Source: Meconema thalassinum
Taxonomy: Eukaryota > Arthropoda > Insecta > Orthoptera > Tettigoniidae
Direction: 5' to 3'
NCBI GenBank assembly: GCA_946902985.2
Contig: OX336389.2
Span: forward strand, 125,461,572 to 125,525,571
DNA: 64,000 nt
Shown: positions 46,355 to 56,689 of the stretch, one piece after another
How positions within the stretch are numbered: the stretch's first letter is position 1
Layout: each line of letters starts with the position of its first letter
Notes under the pieces: model-generated
The model's input: only the letters and a program-made list of their open reading frames with translations
Told to the model about the DNA's origin: nothing
Databases searched by the model: none
Translations under genes and position numbers: made by a program

Positions 46355-46760
46355 CGTATGGCTTTTAGTGCCGGGAGTGTCCGAGGACATGTTCGGCTCG
46401 CCAGTTTTGTAGCTGCTTCGAAACGGACACCCAATGGGTGAGCTACAAGTACCGTTGGGGAGGAATGTTGGATGGGAGGGTCTAGGAGTTGGAAGGTAGC
46501 GGCTGTGGCCTATAGTTAGGGATCAACCCCGGCATTTGCCTGGAAGGAAGATGGGAAACCACAGAAGACCATCTTCAAGGTTGCCGGCGGGGGGGATTCG
46601 AACCTCCTCGCCTCCCGGATGTGAGCGACTGCCAACAGTCATGCCGCAACGACCTCGGCTAACTCACCCGGTATCTGTCTGATAACCGGTGTTAATAATG
46701 TGATGGCTGTATTAGTGTGTGTTATCTGTGATTCAGGTAAGGACTGAAGACGATCTAATT
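46251..46760 (-). mobile_element. SINE A, antisense, split by another SINE
   Basis: The tail side (TTTAGGGGCTGCG ... CCCCGTGTAC) lies at 46251-46317 and the continuation (GATAACCGGTGTTAATAATG) begins at 46682. ATCTGTCTG is duplicated at 46309-46317 and 46673-46681 around the inner SINE. The head side is truncated. Confidence 0.8.
46318..46672 (-). mobile_element. SINE with poly-A tail inserted in SINE A
   Basis: Antisense: the T-run at 46318-46352 is the poly-A tail. On the minus strand the right end gives a tRNA-like head (TAGCCGAGGTCGTTGCGGCA; B box GGTTCGAATCCCCCC), then the shared SINE core (GTGGTTTCCCATCTTCCTTC), then the family E tail (GCCGAACATGTCCTCGGACA). The 9-bp target duplication is perfect. 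Confidence 0.9.
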
Positions 46761-46764
46761 TTCA

Positions 46765-47030
46765 AGTACAGTAGTTCCTACTTTTGCTACCAAATGCTAC
46801 CGTCCACGACACCTAGCTGCGGACTTGGCTACTAGATGCCATCGCAGCCAGCACCTGGCGACGAACTTTGGAACTAATATAGCGTTATCAAATAATCTAA
46901 CCTACAAATTTTGGCTTCACACAAATGTACTGTAGTTAGTGGAAGATTCTTTTTCATGTCATAAATCTAAGGCATAGGACCGCCGGATTTACTTCCCCTC
47001 CTGAGGAAGGCATACTGAGGGATTCTTACA
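46765..47030 (-). mobile_element. SINE E fragment, antisense
   Basis: The reverse complement matches the middle of the 13696-14105 SINE: ATCCTTCAGTGTGCC-like start, TCATAGATTTATG(G/A)CATG, TTGTGTGAAGC and TAGGTTAGATT. Head and tail are missing. Confidence 0.65.
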
Positions 47031-47138
47031 CCAAAAAAATGAACAATGTAATGAAATCAACTTATATGTCATTGACCTTCTATCCAGTAGCTTAGTTCAA
47101 AAAAATACACGAGCATTAACAGATTACATACTGAAGAT

Positions 47139-47610
47139 GAAAGATTGCACTCTTGACATTGCAACATACTGCTGGCCATGACTGAAAACGTGATGAGGAA
47201 AATTGAGACCTATACGTTTATTTCAGTTTCCTGCGTAGTTCTTGAATTTCTTGGAATTAAATTATATGCCTCCACATAGTCCAAACGCTTGACTCATAGT
47301 TATGCTCCTTAAGAAATCTGAACATTTCCCAAGGGCTTCTAAATGCAACCGTATTGCTTGGATTTGGAAATAATAAGTGCACTTAAAATTAGGCAGAGAG
47401 GCCTAATCCTTCGACTTGATTTAACACCATCCGAAAAAACACTACCATTTTCTTTTGAGAAGCAACATTTTCCAATTCGCTTGGCATACTTTATCACAAT
47501 CAATACTCAAGGCGAAACTCTGGAACGTATAGGTCTCAATATTTACCTCATCACGTTTTCAGTCATGGCCAGCAGTATGTTGCAACGTCGAGAGTGCAAT
47601 CTTTTGACGC
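47139..47610. repeat. Inverted duplication of the Helitron helicase end
   Basis: The segment 47500-47610 (coding for the SHGQ-like end) reappears in reverse orientation at about 47139-47250, sharing CATACTGCTGGCCATGACTG and AAAACGTGATGAGG. About 250 bp separate the arms, so the transcript could form a hairpin. Confidence 0.8.
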
Positions 47611-47690
47611 CTTTAAAGTTTCAACAGTGCCTAAAAGTAATCGTACAAAGAATTCCTCAGTAAATATTTTCCCATTGGCCGTCATGTTTT
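47343..47690 (+). pseudogene. Helitron helicase C-terminus
   Basis: One frame gives LPFSFEKQHFPIRLAYF, TINTQGETLERIGLNIYL. After a one-base shift near 47548 the similarity runs through LPHHVFSHGQQYVATSRVQS, the conserved final helicase motif. The first part before 47440 is not recognised. It sits directly before the 3' hairpin of this Helitron. Confidence 0.82.
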
Positions 47691-47711
47691 GACGGGTTTC
47701 AACTAGTATAT

Positions 47712-48325
47712 ATTAAGTCGTTTGGGCCACCTATGGACCACTGTGCTTTAGCTGTTGTCTGCCAATTCTGGTGTTTTTGGTGGATTGTTTGGCAGCTGCT
47801 TTTTTGCTGGAATCTTGAGCCTTTCTATTGGAACAGTAATCTTTCATTTTCTTGCTGAACTTTATCTTGCATGCCTCGGACCATTTCCTGAATGCGTTGT
47901 GGTTAACTTCTGTAATGGATGTGAGGAAAGGCTTGGTTTCAACTGTCAGACGGTAGCGACTCCTGTAATTTATTGTGTCTTGCTGAATATTAAGTTCAGC
48001 AAGATCCTTCTCAACTTTTTTGATCCACAAGGACCCAGTGGCTTACCCTTCTTGGCTACCTTGAAGATCTTACAAGACAGACTGGTGGTCCATTCTGTAC
48101 AGGTGGCCGTAGAAAGCCAGGCGTCTCCTTCTGATGGCATCGGTGAGGTTTTCCTGGTGTTTTATAGAGTTCACAATTTGGTTTGTACCATCGTCTTCCA
48201 TCTGGCATGATCCTTGGTCCCACTATTTCCCACAAGAATTTCCTTTCCTGTACCTCGAGTGCCCTTACGGGTGTGTTCTTAGTTAGAAACAGGCACTCAG
48301 CTGCGAAGAGGATTGATGGTCTAAC
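47712..48325 (-). mobile_element. 3' fragment of an RTE-like LINE, antisense
   Basis: The minus-strand frame (48030-47731, 99 aa) begins WIKKVEKDLAELNIQQDTI, similar in pattern to WIKEIREDMKELEITLDDL in the LINE at 20252-25255. Upstream on the minus strand (48325-48030) the frames show LFGH-like and RRHLYR-like remnants typical of the RT C-terminus. It abuts the Helitron 3' end at 47707. Confidence 0.65.
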
Positions 48326-48329
48326 TCAG

Positions 48330-49934
48330 GGCTAGATTTGTGACGGTACACAGTACCGTAACCTCTGATCGGGGGAAAAGTCGAAAACACAGTAGGCTAT
48401 AACATAATTTTTAGAACTGTGGAACGTTAGCCGTAAGTCAAGGTCAACTTGGTCTTTGTCTGGACTGTACTTCAAAGTATGTGGAATCTTGGATGCTTCG
48501 GAGACAGCACTCCAGTCTGGATACTAACAGCAAGGTGAGAGAGAGGAGGCATGTACAACGAAAACTTTTCTAAACTTTGAACAATTTTATAAACTGTGAG
48601 GTAAAACATTTTCAAGTACAGTACCTTTTATAATAAATAATTATTTCAGAAAACGGTGAAGACAAAATTATGAAATAAGAAATAAAAGACTCTTGGTGAA
48701 CATGTGTGTATTTTCAAACCGACTGTATTTAATTTTTTAAATTACGTAAAATAAAAGTTGAAATAATGTACAGTAAGTTACAGTGTTTAAATGGTAGCCT
48801 AGTTGGCCTACATTAAAATTTAATATAGGCCAATGGCTATGGTAAGAAAAATTATGCTACACCGGTCTCAATTTAATTTAAAATTGCAGTCAAAATTATA
48901 CTCTGTGAGCTGCCTAAAGGGTATTGACATTTGACTGGAAATTCCACTTCAGCCATCACACCTCTGCCTCATGACCAATCCATGTTCGCATAGTTGATGT
49001 CATAATACTCTGCATTGCAATATCACAGCCCACATGCGTCAGTGTCTGGTTAGCTTTGTCACTGGCTTGTACAGTGTGATTACTTGTTATTCTAACTGTT
49101 TGGCAACCTTGTACTCTGACCACATGGCGAGGCGAGAACTGTCAATCTCCTATTCTGGCAGCTCACAGGGGATAGATGGCTATTTTGTCCGCTGAGTAAT
49201 TTTTAAAGGTGTTCAGAAAAGCGTAAAAATATCGGTTTTATAACTCTATATTTCAATATTCCATAAAGCCCCTCCCACTACCACCTGGTAGCCCACGGTA
49301 GGCCTACCGAAACCTCATTTTTTACAAATCAAGCATTGGTCTGACTGCTGCATTATAGTGTCTTAGTTTGACATTCATCGACTGATGTTTCGAGACTTAC
49401 AGTTTTCTGCAAGCGTAGTCTAGTTTGATCCTCCTTTGCTCAAGCGCCATTATTTCACTGAAATCTTCCGAGGCCCATTCTTTACTTAGTTAAGATTGTT
49501 TTTATTTTTATTGTACTGAATGTCATCACATTGTATCATATTTGCTAATGTGACCTAGGTCGAAAAATAATGCAGAATGAGGCTCTCCCCAGAAATTTGC
49601 CAATCTTGCTCCCCTTTAGTTTTATCTCTGTACAGATAGGCTACCTTAGTCTCACAGGTAGTGGGGTCAAGGCTGTATAGGAGCAAAAAAAGAAAGAATT
49701 CAGTGCAGGATAATATATATATATATATACTGTATATAAATAAACCAGGAATTAGATGTATTTAAACCAAGTGAATATTCTTAGAAGATAATCGTGTAAT
49801 GAAGGATTGAGGAAGTTGCCTATAGAATATAATACCTTTAGTATTAAATATTTTATTTTATAAAGTGTGGGCTACAGTGGAGAATTGAACCCGATTTTAT
49901 CAAGATCACCTGGAAATAGCTTGTTAGTAATTTT
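48330..49934. other. Noncoding stretch with a short (TA)n tract
   Basis: No coding or repeat family was recognised. A (TA)n microsatellite lies at about 49714-49730. Confidence 0.45.
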
Positions 49935-50175
49935 CACCCCACACTGCGAGGGCAGAACGTCCGGTCATTAGAGGTTCGAATTCCGGAGCTTACAATAGCT
50001 ATCCTAAGTGTTTCTACTCCATCCAAATGCCTTAAAGTCTCGAGGCGTATTTCCCATCCCTGTCCTTAAAAGTTACGCACATTGATAAGTCATCACAGGA
50101 ATGCAGGTTGTCAGACAAGTTCGACACGCGGCTGCTGACCAAAGTGTCCTAATAAGCCCCTCAAATGAATTGACA
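49935..50175 (+). mobile_element. SINE, same family as 8481-9345
   Basis: The B-box-like GAGGTTCGAATTCCGG, CAATAGCTATCCTAAGTGT, and the tail GGTTGTCAGACAAGTTCGAC ... TGACCAAAGTGTCC parallel the split SINE near 8.5 kb. Limits are approximate. Confidence 0.7.
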
Positions 50176-50374
50176 TCTAATTTTCATCCCCAAACGAAAA
50201 GTCCGCCTTACGACCTGTGGTCGCCATCCATATATCAGTAGTGAGGCAGTGGGGAATTGAACATTAGTCACCTCTCATGTAAAACCACTTGAAATCTGGA
50301 GGTATAGGCTATGATAAAACTAGGCTACTTCACACTTGTGCAGCAAAAATGAACTATTAAATAGATGCAATGGT

Positions 50375-52160
50375 GCATGCATTTAACTACATACTACTAA
50401 TGTCCGGTGACGGTAAATTAATTACTGAGAAACAGGCTATTGCTAATGAATTAAATGTCTTTTACGGTAGTGTGTTCAATAAATCCAATAGCTGTGTGTT
50501 GGACCTTAACGACGAATCAGGGGCTCCCATGTTCCAAATAAACCAGTCAGCAATTGTAAAGCTAATACAAAAACTACGTTTCAATGCATCAAAGGGTCCT
50601 GATAATATTGTTAGTGAAGTACTTAAACTAGGAGGTAGGGCTGTGGCACGATACTTGGAGGTGATGTTTAATGTGTCCATAAACAATGCGCAAATCCCAG
50701 ATGACTGGAAAAGAGCTATGGTAGTCCCAATATTTAAGGGAGGGAGCAGACTTGAATTGGGCAACTACAGGCCGGTTAGCCTTACGTCCGTCGTTTGTAA
50801 ACAGATGGGGCATCTCATTTGCGACTACTTGAGGGAACAGTGGGAAACATTATCATGGTTTAATGATAGGCAACATGGATTTCGGAAAGGTTACTCATGC
50901 GAGAGTCAGGTGCTATCACTTTTTCAAGACATTAGCGAATCGTTAGACCATGGAGTTTCAGTCGACGCCGTGGTTATAGATTTTGCGAAGGCATTCGATG
51001 TCATGCCGCATGACATGCTACTCCATAAATTAACTTCGACGAAGATTGATAGAAGAGTAATTTTATGGATCCAAGATTTTTGACGGGTCGTTCCCAGAAA
51101 GTGAAAGTCGAAGGCATATTTTCGGATGAAATTACCGTAACGTCGGGTATCCCTCAGGGCAGCGTAATCGAACTTTGTTATTTTTGGCATTTATAAATGA
51201 CTTAACAAATGGGATTCGCAGTGACTGTCGATTGTTTGCGGATGATTGTGTAATATATCGAAAGATACATGACTCACAAGACAATGCAGTGCTTCAAGAG
51301 GACCTGAACCTGGTCTATAAGTGGGCGATTGTAAATAAAATGAAAATAAACACAAGAAAATGTAGTCTCTTAAAAATAGGGAAAGTGCGAAGGCAGGATT
51401 TTCAATATAACATTGGCTCGGAAATACTTGTAGAAGAAGATTCTTGCAAATATTTGGACGTTCACGTAAGAAATGATATGAAATGGAGTAGTCATGTAGG
51501 ATGTGTAGTTTCAAAAGCTTACAAATCCCTGCACTTTGTAATGAGGTTATTAAAAGGAAGTAGTACCTCTGCTAAAGAATTAGGCTATTTGTCACTTGTA
51601 AGACCTATTCTGGAATATGCCTCGGCGGTTTGGGATCCATATCAAGTAGGGCTCATCAATGAGTTGGAAATGGTACAAAGAAAGGCCGCTAGATTTGTGC
51701 TCAGTGACTTTAATCTCAGGAGCAGTGTGAGCCGTATGTTAAAGAAACTTGGGTGGGAATCACTGGAGGCTAGGAGGATGAAATCTAGACTCTGCGCTAT
51801 GTACAACACGTATACAAATCAACCAGCATGGGGTGAGCTTAGCAAACGATTGGGAAAGCCCATTTACATGGGTAGGAGCGATCATCCTTTCAAAGTTAAG
51901 GGCCGACCACAGCGAACAAATTATGGTAAATATTCTTTTGTAAACCGTGCCATTGATAACTGGAACTCTCTACCTGCCGCAGTCTTAGAGCCTTTTCCCA
52001 AACATATAGGTGTGTTTAAGAAAAGACTGACTATTTGTGTAACTACTCCAGTTTAATTGTTGTATAATTGTTATAGAATTGTTATGTATAATTATTTATT
52101 TGTTATGTATATACAATTTGCCACCGGGGGACACACCCCCCATTGCAAATAAATGAATGA
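50375..52160 (+). mobile_element. 5'-truncated CR1/L2-like LINE
   Basis: The first frame (50370-51083) carries the RT start: NASKGPDNIVSEVLK, WKRAMVVPIFKGGSRLELGN, YRPVSLTS, QHGFRKGYSCESQ and VVIDFAKAFDVMPH. A one-base loss in a T run near 51079 and another near 51167 shift the frame around the SGIPQGSV motif. The second frame (51175-52056) has INDLTNGI, LFADDCVIY, the LGVH-like thumb, LEYASAVWDPY, and a C-terminus FVNRAIDNWNSLPAAV typical of CR1-group RTs. The 3' end has an (AATGA)n-like tail at 52148-52162. The endonuclease is missing. Confidence 0.88.
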
Positions 52161-52313
52161 ATATGAAAAAATATGAATACTGGAAATTGATTAGTTAAAG
52201 ATACGGAAAAACACACGATACAGTATATAGTAACAAATTACGAAGTTAAAACGTTAGTTGATAACAAGATTATACGAAATCCTGAAAAAGCAAGCGTTAA
52301 ACATTTTCATTTT

Positions 52314-52435
52314 GGAACGACATCGCTGATAGGTTCCACCCTGTAACTAATCACATGCCCTGTTTCGTCCGAACGGCCAATCAGGAAGCTGTATCCGTCT
52401 TTAATGCTAAAACTGAACTAGAATTTGCAATGTCG
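52314..52435. repeat. Dispersed repeat, inverted copy of 36084-36222
   Basis: Shared blocks in reverse orientation include GACATCGCTGATAGGTTCCA and GCCAATCAGGAAGC. It lies 45 bp from the P-like element's left end. Confidence 0.65.
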
Positions 52436-52678
52436 CGACCTGGCGCTGGCGTATAGAGAGCGCAGCTCGTATCACAGTCCACTGCCGGCTGGATCGCAAC
52501 ACTCCTGGTTGCTTTAAACTGCCTGCCCATTCGACGAATACAGCATTGGTTTGAGCGTACAACCTCGTTTCCAAATAAAGGCGCTAGGAAGCAGCACCAA
52601 GGCACTGTGGCAGACATAAGTTTTGTATTGATGTTAATGGAGCAGTTGTGTTTGGAATGTATTCTGAATGATTTTATA

Positions 52679-52815
52679 ATGCTGTACTGCTGCGTGCCCT
52701 TTTGTAAATCAGAACAGGGCAAGTTAGAATACCGGGGAATCTAATTTCATGAGATACCATCGGACAATTCACTGCGTGGGATGTGGTTACCTGCAATTTC
52801 CAGAGAAGGTGACCC
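52679..52815 (+). pseudogene. THAP domain, N-terminal half
   Basis: From ATG at 52679 the frame reads MLYCCVPFCKSEQGKLE, a TAA stop at codon 22, then FHEIPSDNSLRGMWLPAISR. This is the start of a THAP zinc finger: first Cys pair (C-X3-C), the F-H-x-x-P motif and the invariant Trp. The second Cys-His pair is absent because the frame runs into an AT-rich array. The THAP domain binds transposon DNA in P-element transposases. A captured host THAP exon is an alternative. Confidence 0.8.
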
Positions 52816-52819
52816 AGGG

Positions 52820-54004
52820 GAAGCAAATAAACAAATAAAGAAATCAATACATACCGGTACATGACTGAATGAGTAAATACGTGAGACAATAAATATGTAA
52901 GTAATTAAATAAATAATTTAAGAAATATGTAAGTAAATAAATAAGTGAATAAATAAGCAATAAATAAGTAAACAAATAAATAAGAAAATAAATGTATGTA
53001 TGTTTACCCCTTATTATTCCAGTTTTCCAACGGGGTCGGGGATGAGATGCGATGGAAGTCTTTGTGGCGATGGTTTTTACGGCCGAATGCCCTTCCTGAC
53101 GCCAACCTCATGAGAGGAGTTAATGAGAGATAAAATGAATGATGGTGAATGAAACAGGGCAAGGATGTGGAAGGAAGCGGCCGTGGCCTGTCAGAAGGTA
53201 CCGTCCCAGCATTTGCCCGGTGTTGAAAATGGGAAACCACGGAAAACCATTTCAAGGACGGCCGACGGTGGGGCTCGAACCCACGCGTCTACCGAGTCAG
53301 CAGAGAGCTTGGCCCCATGACCTAATGCTGCGCTTTAGCCAGCGTAGCCACTACTGTCGGTAAATAAGAAAATAAATAATTAATTAAATAAATGTGTAAG
53401 TAAATAAATACGTAAATAAATAAGTATACGAATAAATAAGAAAATAAATAAATAAGTAAACAAATAAATAATTAAATAAATAAATGTGTAAGTAAATAAA
53501 TAAGTGAATGAATAAGCAAATAAATAAGTAAATAAATAATTAAATAAATAAGTAAAACATAAATAAGAAAATAAATAATTAAATAAATAAACTTGTAAGT
53601 AAATAAATATGTAAGTAAATAAACAAATAAGTAAATCAATAGATAAGAAAATAAATAAGTTAATAAATAGATAAATACGTACCTAAGTAAATAAAGAAGT
53701 GAATAAAAATAAGTAAATAAATAATTAAATAAATACATATGTAAATAAATGAGTAAATAAATATATACGTGAATAAATAAATAAGTAAACAAATAAATAA
53801 GAAAATAAATAATTAAATACATAAATATGTAAGTAAATAAACAAAGAAGTAAGTAAATAAATAAGCAAATAAATAAGAAAATATATAATTAAATAAATAA
53901 ACATGTAAGTAAACAAATAAGTAAATAAATACGTAAATAAATAAATAAGCAAATAAATAAGTAAAAAAATAAGAAAGTAAATAAATAAGTTAAAAAAATA
54001 ACAA
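52820..54004. repeat. AT-rich array of AAATAAATAAGT-type units
   Basis: Degenerate tetranucleotide and dodecanucleotide repeats (AAATAAAT, AAGTAAAT) cover about 0.8 kb, interrupted by a SINE (53008-53358). Long minus-strand open frames here (for example 53472-53822, Tyr/Leu/Phe/Ile-rich) are artefacts of the repeat. Confidence 0.9.
53008..53358 (-). mobile_element. SINE inserted in the AT-rich array
   Basis: Antisense: the left end holds CCAACGGGGTCGGGGATGAG and TTTTTACGGCCGAATGCCCT (tail side), the middle the shared core (CATTTGCCCGGTGTTGAAAA, GGGAAACCACGGAAAACC), and the right the tRNA-like head (B box complement GGGGCTCGAACCCACG). Target duplication is obscured by the array. Confidence 0.82.
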
Positions 54005-54034
54005 TCTGTCCAAAAATTCTGTAAAAATGTATAA

Positions 54035-54138
54035 AACAGCCATCACAATAAGAAGGGTTATCAGACAAATTCACCTCACACCCAAGTGCATGGGGCTACA
54101 TGACCACGATGTCGCAAAGCCCCTAAATAAATCATCAT
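54035..54138 (+). mobile_element. SINE A 3'-end fragment
   Basis: Contains CATCACAATAAGAAGGGTTA, ACATGACCACGATGTCGCAA and AGCCCCTAAATAAATC, the tail of SINE A. Head and core are missing. Confidence 0.75.
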
Positions 54139-54714
54139 CCCATTTTTCGGGGGCCGGAGGCATTTCTTTTCCCTGTCTTTTATTGTCCTCCTTATTCTTT
54201 TCTTTTCATCTCGTCAAGTATGTAAGTTAGATTTAAGTCAGTTAGAAGTAGTTATATTTTTATTATCGCCTGCATAATTACGGGAAAATGAGCTAGACAT
54301 TTCGCCCCCTTAAAAAACAATCGCCTCCACCACATGTATTTTTGCTTTCCTTTATACTGAAAATTTGCCCGCAAGTATGTGTCTGAATACTTTTAGATGT
54401 GAGAATAACAAAGGAACTAACTTAGTGTAATGTTCTCACGTCCGTCAATCTCGATATTAAGCCTCCAAACATAACAATACTTCGTTTCAGGTATCTTCCC
54501 CTTTAAAAAGCCGCGGCATTCTCAGTGCCTTGGTGCTGCACCTAGCGGTGAATTAATGCATATATCTTGTACGCCTGTGTGTGTCGAATGGGCAGGCAGT
54601 TTAAAGCAACCAGGAGTGTTGCGATCCAGCCGGCAGTGCACAGTCGGCCGTGCATGGAAGAATGCTGTCTGATACCGGCAAATTTGAATCAGGAAATTTC
54701 AAATATTTAGGTGC

Positions 54715-54915
54715 AAGCACAGATTACCGTGGTTTCCCATTTTCAACACCAGGAAAATGCTGGGACGGTACCTTCTGATAGGCCACGGCCGTTTCCTTCC
54801 ACATCCTTGCCCAAATTAATTCGTCTTCAACCATTCCATCTCTCATGCCGACGCGCAGGTCGCCCACGGGCGTCGACTAGAAAGACCTGCACTCGGTCTC
54901 TCCGGAGGCCACACG
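54715..54915 (+). mobile_element. SINE fragment, 5'-truncated
   Basis: It begins in the shared core (CCGTGGTTTCCCATTTTCAA, AAAATGCTGGGACGGTACC) and ends with GGTCGCCCACGGGCGTCGAC and a GC-rich tail. The core matches the minus-strand SINE at 53008-53358. Confidence 0.65.
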
Positions 54916-55249
54916 ACCAAAAAAAACTAGTAATTACCAAGTAAGATACTGTGGAGCCACACCCCGTAGACATGTGCGCACGGGCCCCTTTAAAATAGTA
55001 TTTTTAACTACTTACAGGTGAAATATCGACATGAAATATATTATATTAATTTTAAGCAGACAAATAAGACTTCCAATATTACAATGAAAACACGAAAATG
55101 GCGGCAATTTCATTAAAAAATGCCATTTCAAACGTATAACCTTTTAAGAGGTGAAACATTAAGGTCGCACTGCTTAAAATGCAGTAAATATATTTGTTTT
55201 ATTCATCATTTTCAATTTCGCTGAGTGGTGAGAGTACATTATTAAATAC
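54916..55249. other. Intron sequence next to the SEA exon
   Basis: No repeat was recognised. It includes the 5' splice donor side of the exon at 55250-55416 (GTATTT on the minus strand). Confidence 0.5.
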
Positions 55250-55416
55250 CTTTAATGTCCAGACTTTTGGGGTCGACTGTGAGGTTAGCAAGATATGGAG
55301 ATGTCTCCGACTCGATATGACTTGCTAGAACAGCCACCAAGTCAGGAACGGTGACTTCTTGCTGTCTTGGATCAAAATGTAGATTGAAATGCACCACCAG
55401 ATCCTGACTATCCATA
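55250..55416 (-). CDS. Host exon: C-terminal half of a SEA domain, corin-like protein
   Basis: On the minus strand TTTCATATGTTGCAG precedes the exon and AAAG|GTATTT follows it. The 167-nt exon is one base, 55 codons, one base. The protein contains DLVVHFNLHFDPRQQEV, PDLVAVLASHI and SPYLANLTVDPKSLDIK. This has the pattern of the second half of SEA domains (hydrophobic beta strand, then a helix, then a strand ending the domain). It joins in phase to the linker exon at 31239-31449 across a 23.8-kb intron. SEA followed by Frizzled is a stem arrangement of type II membrane proteins, and in insects it suggests corin-like proteases (inference). The ATG at the exon start is internal. The upstream SEA half was not found and may lie outside the window. 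Confidence 0.8.
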
Positions 55417-55815
55417 CTGCAACATATGAAACATCAATAAGTACAATATTATGAAAATGAAGTACAAGCAGGACACTATGTAAAGCTCACCAGTGAAGCC
55501 ACACAAAAAAAAAACTTTTAATATTAATTTAACACATTAAACAAGTAGTTTCGTGAAGAACTATATAGCCTATTTTTATGTATCCTACTTATGTTAAATG
55601 CCTCTATCAACATACAAAATTTAAGTTTGATTGCTTTAATAGATTCGTAGATATTGAGAACCGACTAAATATTTTGGATGGTCGCCATGTTGGATTGTTA
55701 TATGTATAGGCCATAGAGTTATGTACCATTAAAGGAAAATTATTGCGTAGGTTCATTATTCAAACTTTCACTTCGAATGGATGATTACGACACAAGAAAT
55801 AAAAACTTAATTTTA

Positions 55816-56450
55816 AAATTCGCACAGCCGACATCTTGAGGTTATGTAAGCAATTGAACTAAATTAGATACCATTGCATTACAATGTGTATAAACATTTG
55901 CTGTACCAAGTTTCATTGCGTTTGGATAATTAAATCGCGAGAAAAGACTATTTAAAACTTTCAAATTCGCTTGGCCGCCATGTTCGTTTTGTAGTTAACA
56001 TGTTTTTGAAAGTCTCATAGATGAACTTCCAGTAGTGCCCCTTTATCTCCGTATAAAATTGCAGGGTGATATCAGTAATAGTTTCGGAGATATAGAATAC
56101 CGGTGAAATATTTCGCACAGCCGCCATCTTGAGGTTATGTAAACAATTGAACTAAGTTAGATGTCGGTGCATTACAATGTGTATGAACTTATACTGTACC
56201 AGTTTTATTGCGTTTGGTTGGTTAAATCGCGAGAAACGTCTATTTATAAGTCGCAACTTCGCCTGGCCGCCATGTTGGTTTTGTAGTTACCAGGTTTTCA
56301 AAAGTCACATAGGTGAACTTCTAGCAGTTCCGTTTATCACCGTACAAAATTTCAGGGTGATATTGGTAATAGTTTCGGAGGTATTTGTAATAGTTTCGGA
56401 GGTATTGAATGGTGGGGAAATATTTTGCACAGCCGCCATGTTGGATTGGT
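55816..56450. repeat. Two and a half tandem units, about 285-315 bp each
   Basis: Units start at about 55827 and 56112 with TTCGCACAGCCG(A/C)CATCTTG and at about 56425 with TTGCACAGCCGCCATGTTGG. Each contains AATCGCGAGAAA, TGGCCGCCATGTT and CAGGGTGATAT. The second unit has an internal 21-bp duplication (ATAGTTTCGGAGGTATT, 56366-56406). The end (CAGCCGTTTAGATTTTATTA then GGGGGACACACACAC) resembles an element tail. A related piece lies at 55670-55700. Confidence 0.8.
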
Positions 56451-56555
56451 GAGACGTAACAAAATTTGAAGGACACGGTCGGGGTCGTCCGGAATAGTGC
56501 TATGAACTTACCGAGTTTCATTGAAATCGCTCCAGCCGTTTAGATTTTATTAGGG

Positions 56556-56615
56556 GGACACACACACACACGAATCACACACATACGCACACACACAGAC
56601 AGACACACGGGCGAA
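56556..56615. repeat. (CA)n microsatellite
   Basis: Imperfect CA repeats with interspersed CG and GA dinucleotides follow the 285-315-bp repeat block. Confidence 0.85.
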
Positions 56616-56689
56616 AGGTGATCTCATAAGCCTTTTTTTTTTTTTTTTTCATAAAATGAAAATAGGCTAAAAAGGTTTTGCATATTGCT

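Larger units (their letters stand above)
42585..47707 (+). mobile_element. Second Helitron, fragmented, with a likely 3' terminus
   Basis: The left side contains GAACGGCTGAACCGATTGAC near 42652, a motif I recall near insect Helitron 5' ends. Coding remnants of the Helitron N-terminal domain (45235-45900), helicase middle (45950-46200) and helicase end (47440-47690) follow in order. A stem-loop CCGTCA-TGTTT-TGACGG (47679-47695) precedes CTAG|T at 47703-47707. Tandem duplications (42888-44651) and SINEs (46251-47030) expand it. The exact 5' end is uncertain. Confidence 0.7.
52480..54638 (+). mobile_element. P-like DNA transposon, non-autonomous, THAP remnant inside
   Basis: The terminal inverted repeats are perfect over 56 bp, starting CACTGCCGGCTGGATCGCAA and ending near CCCATTCGAC. 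Partial inverted homology continues further in (GCAGCACCAAGGCACTG at 52591-52607 and its complement at 54524-54540). The 7-bp word CACAGTC lies exactly outside both ends (52473-52479 and 54639-54645). The interior starts with half a THAP domain (52679-52815), followed by an AT-rich array with SINEs. P-family transposases carry an N-terminal THAP domain and usually make 8-bp duplications; the 7-bp match may be an 8-bp site with one mismatch. The catalytic part is missing. Confidence 0.8.

Noticed and set aside
53472..54074. Long minus-strand ORFs rich in Tyr, Leu, Ile and Phe that look like membrane proteins
   Set aside because: They translate the AAATAAATAAGT array; the periodic residues come from the repeat.
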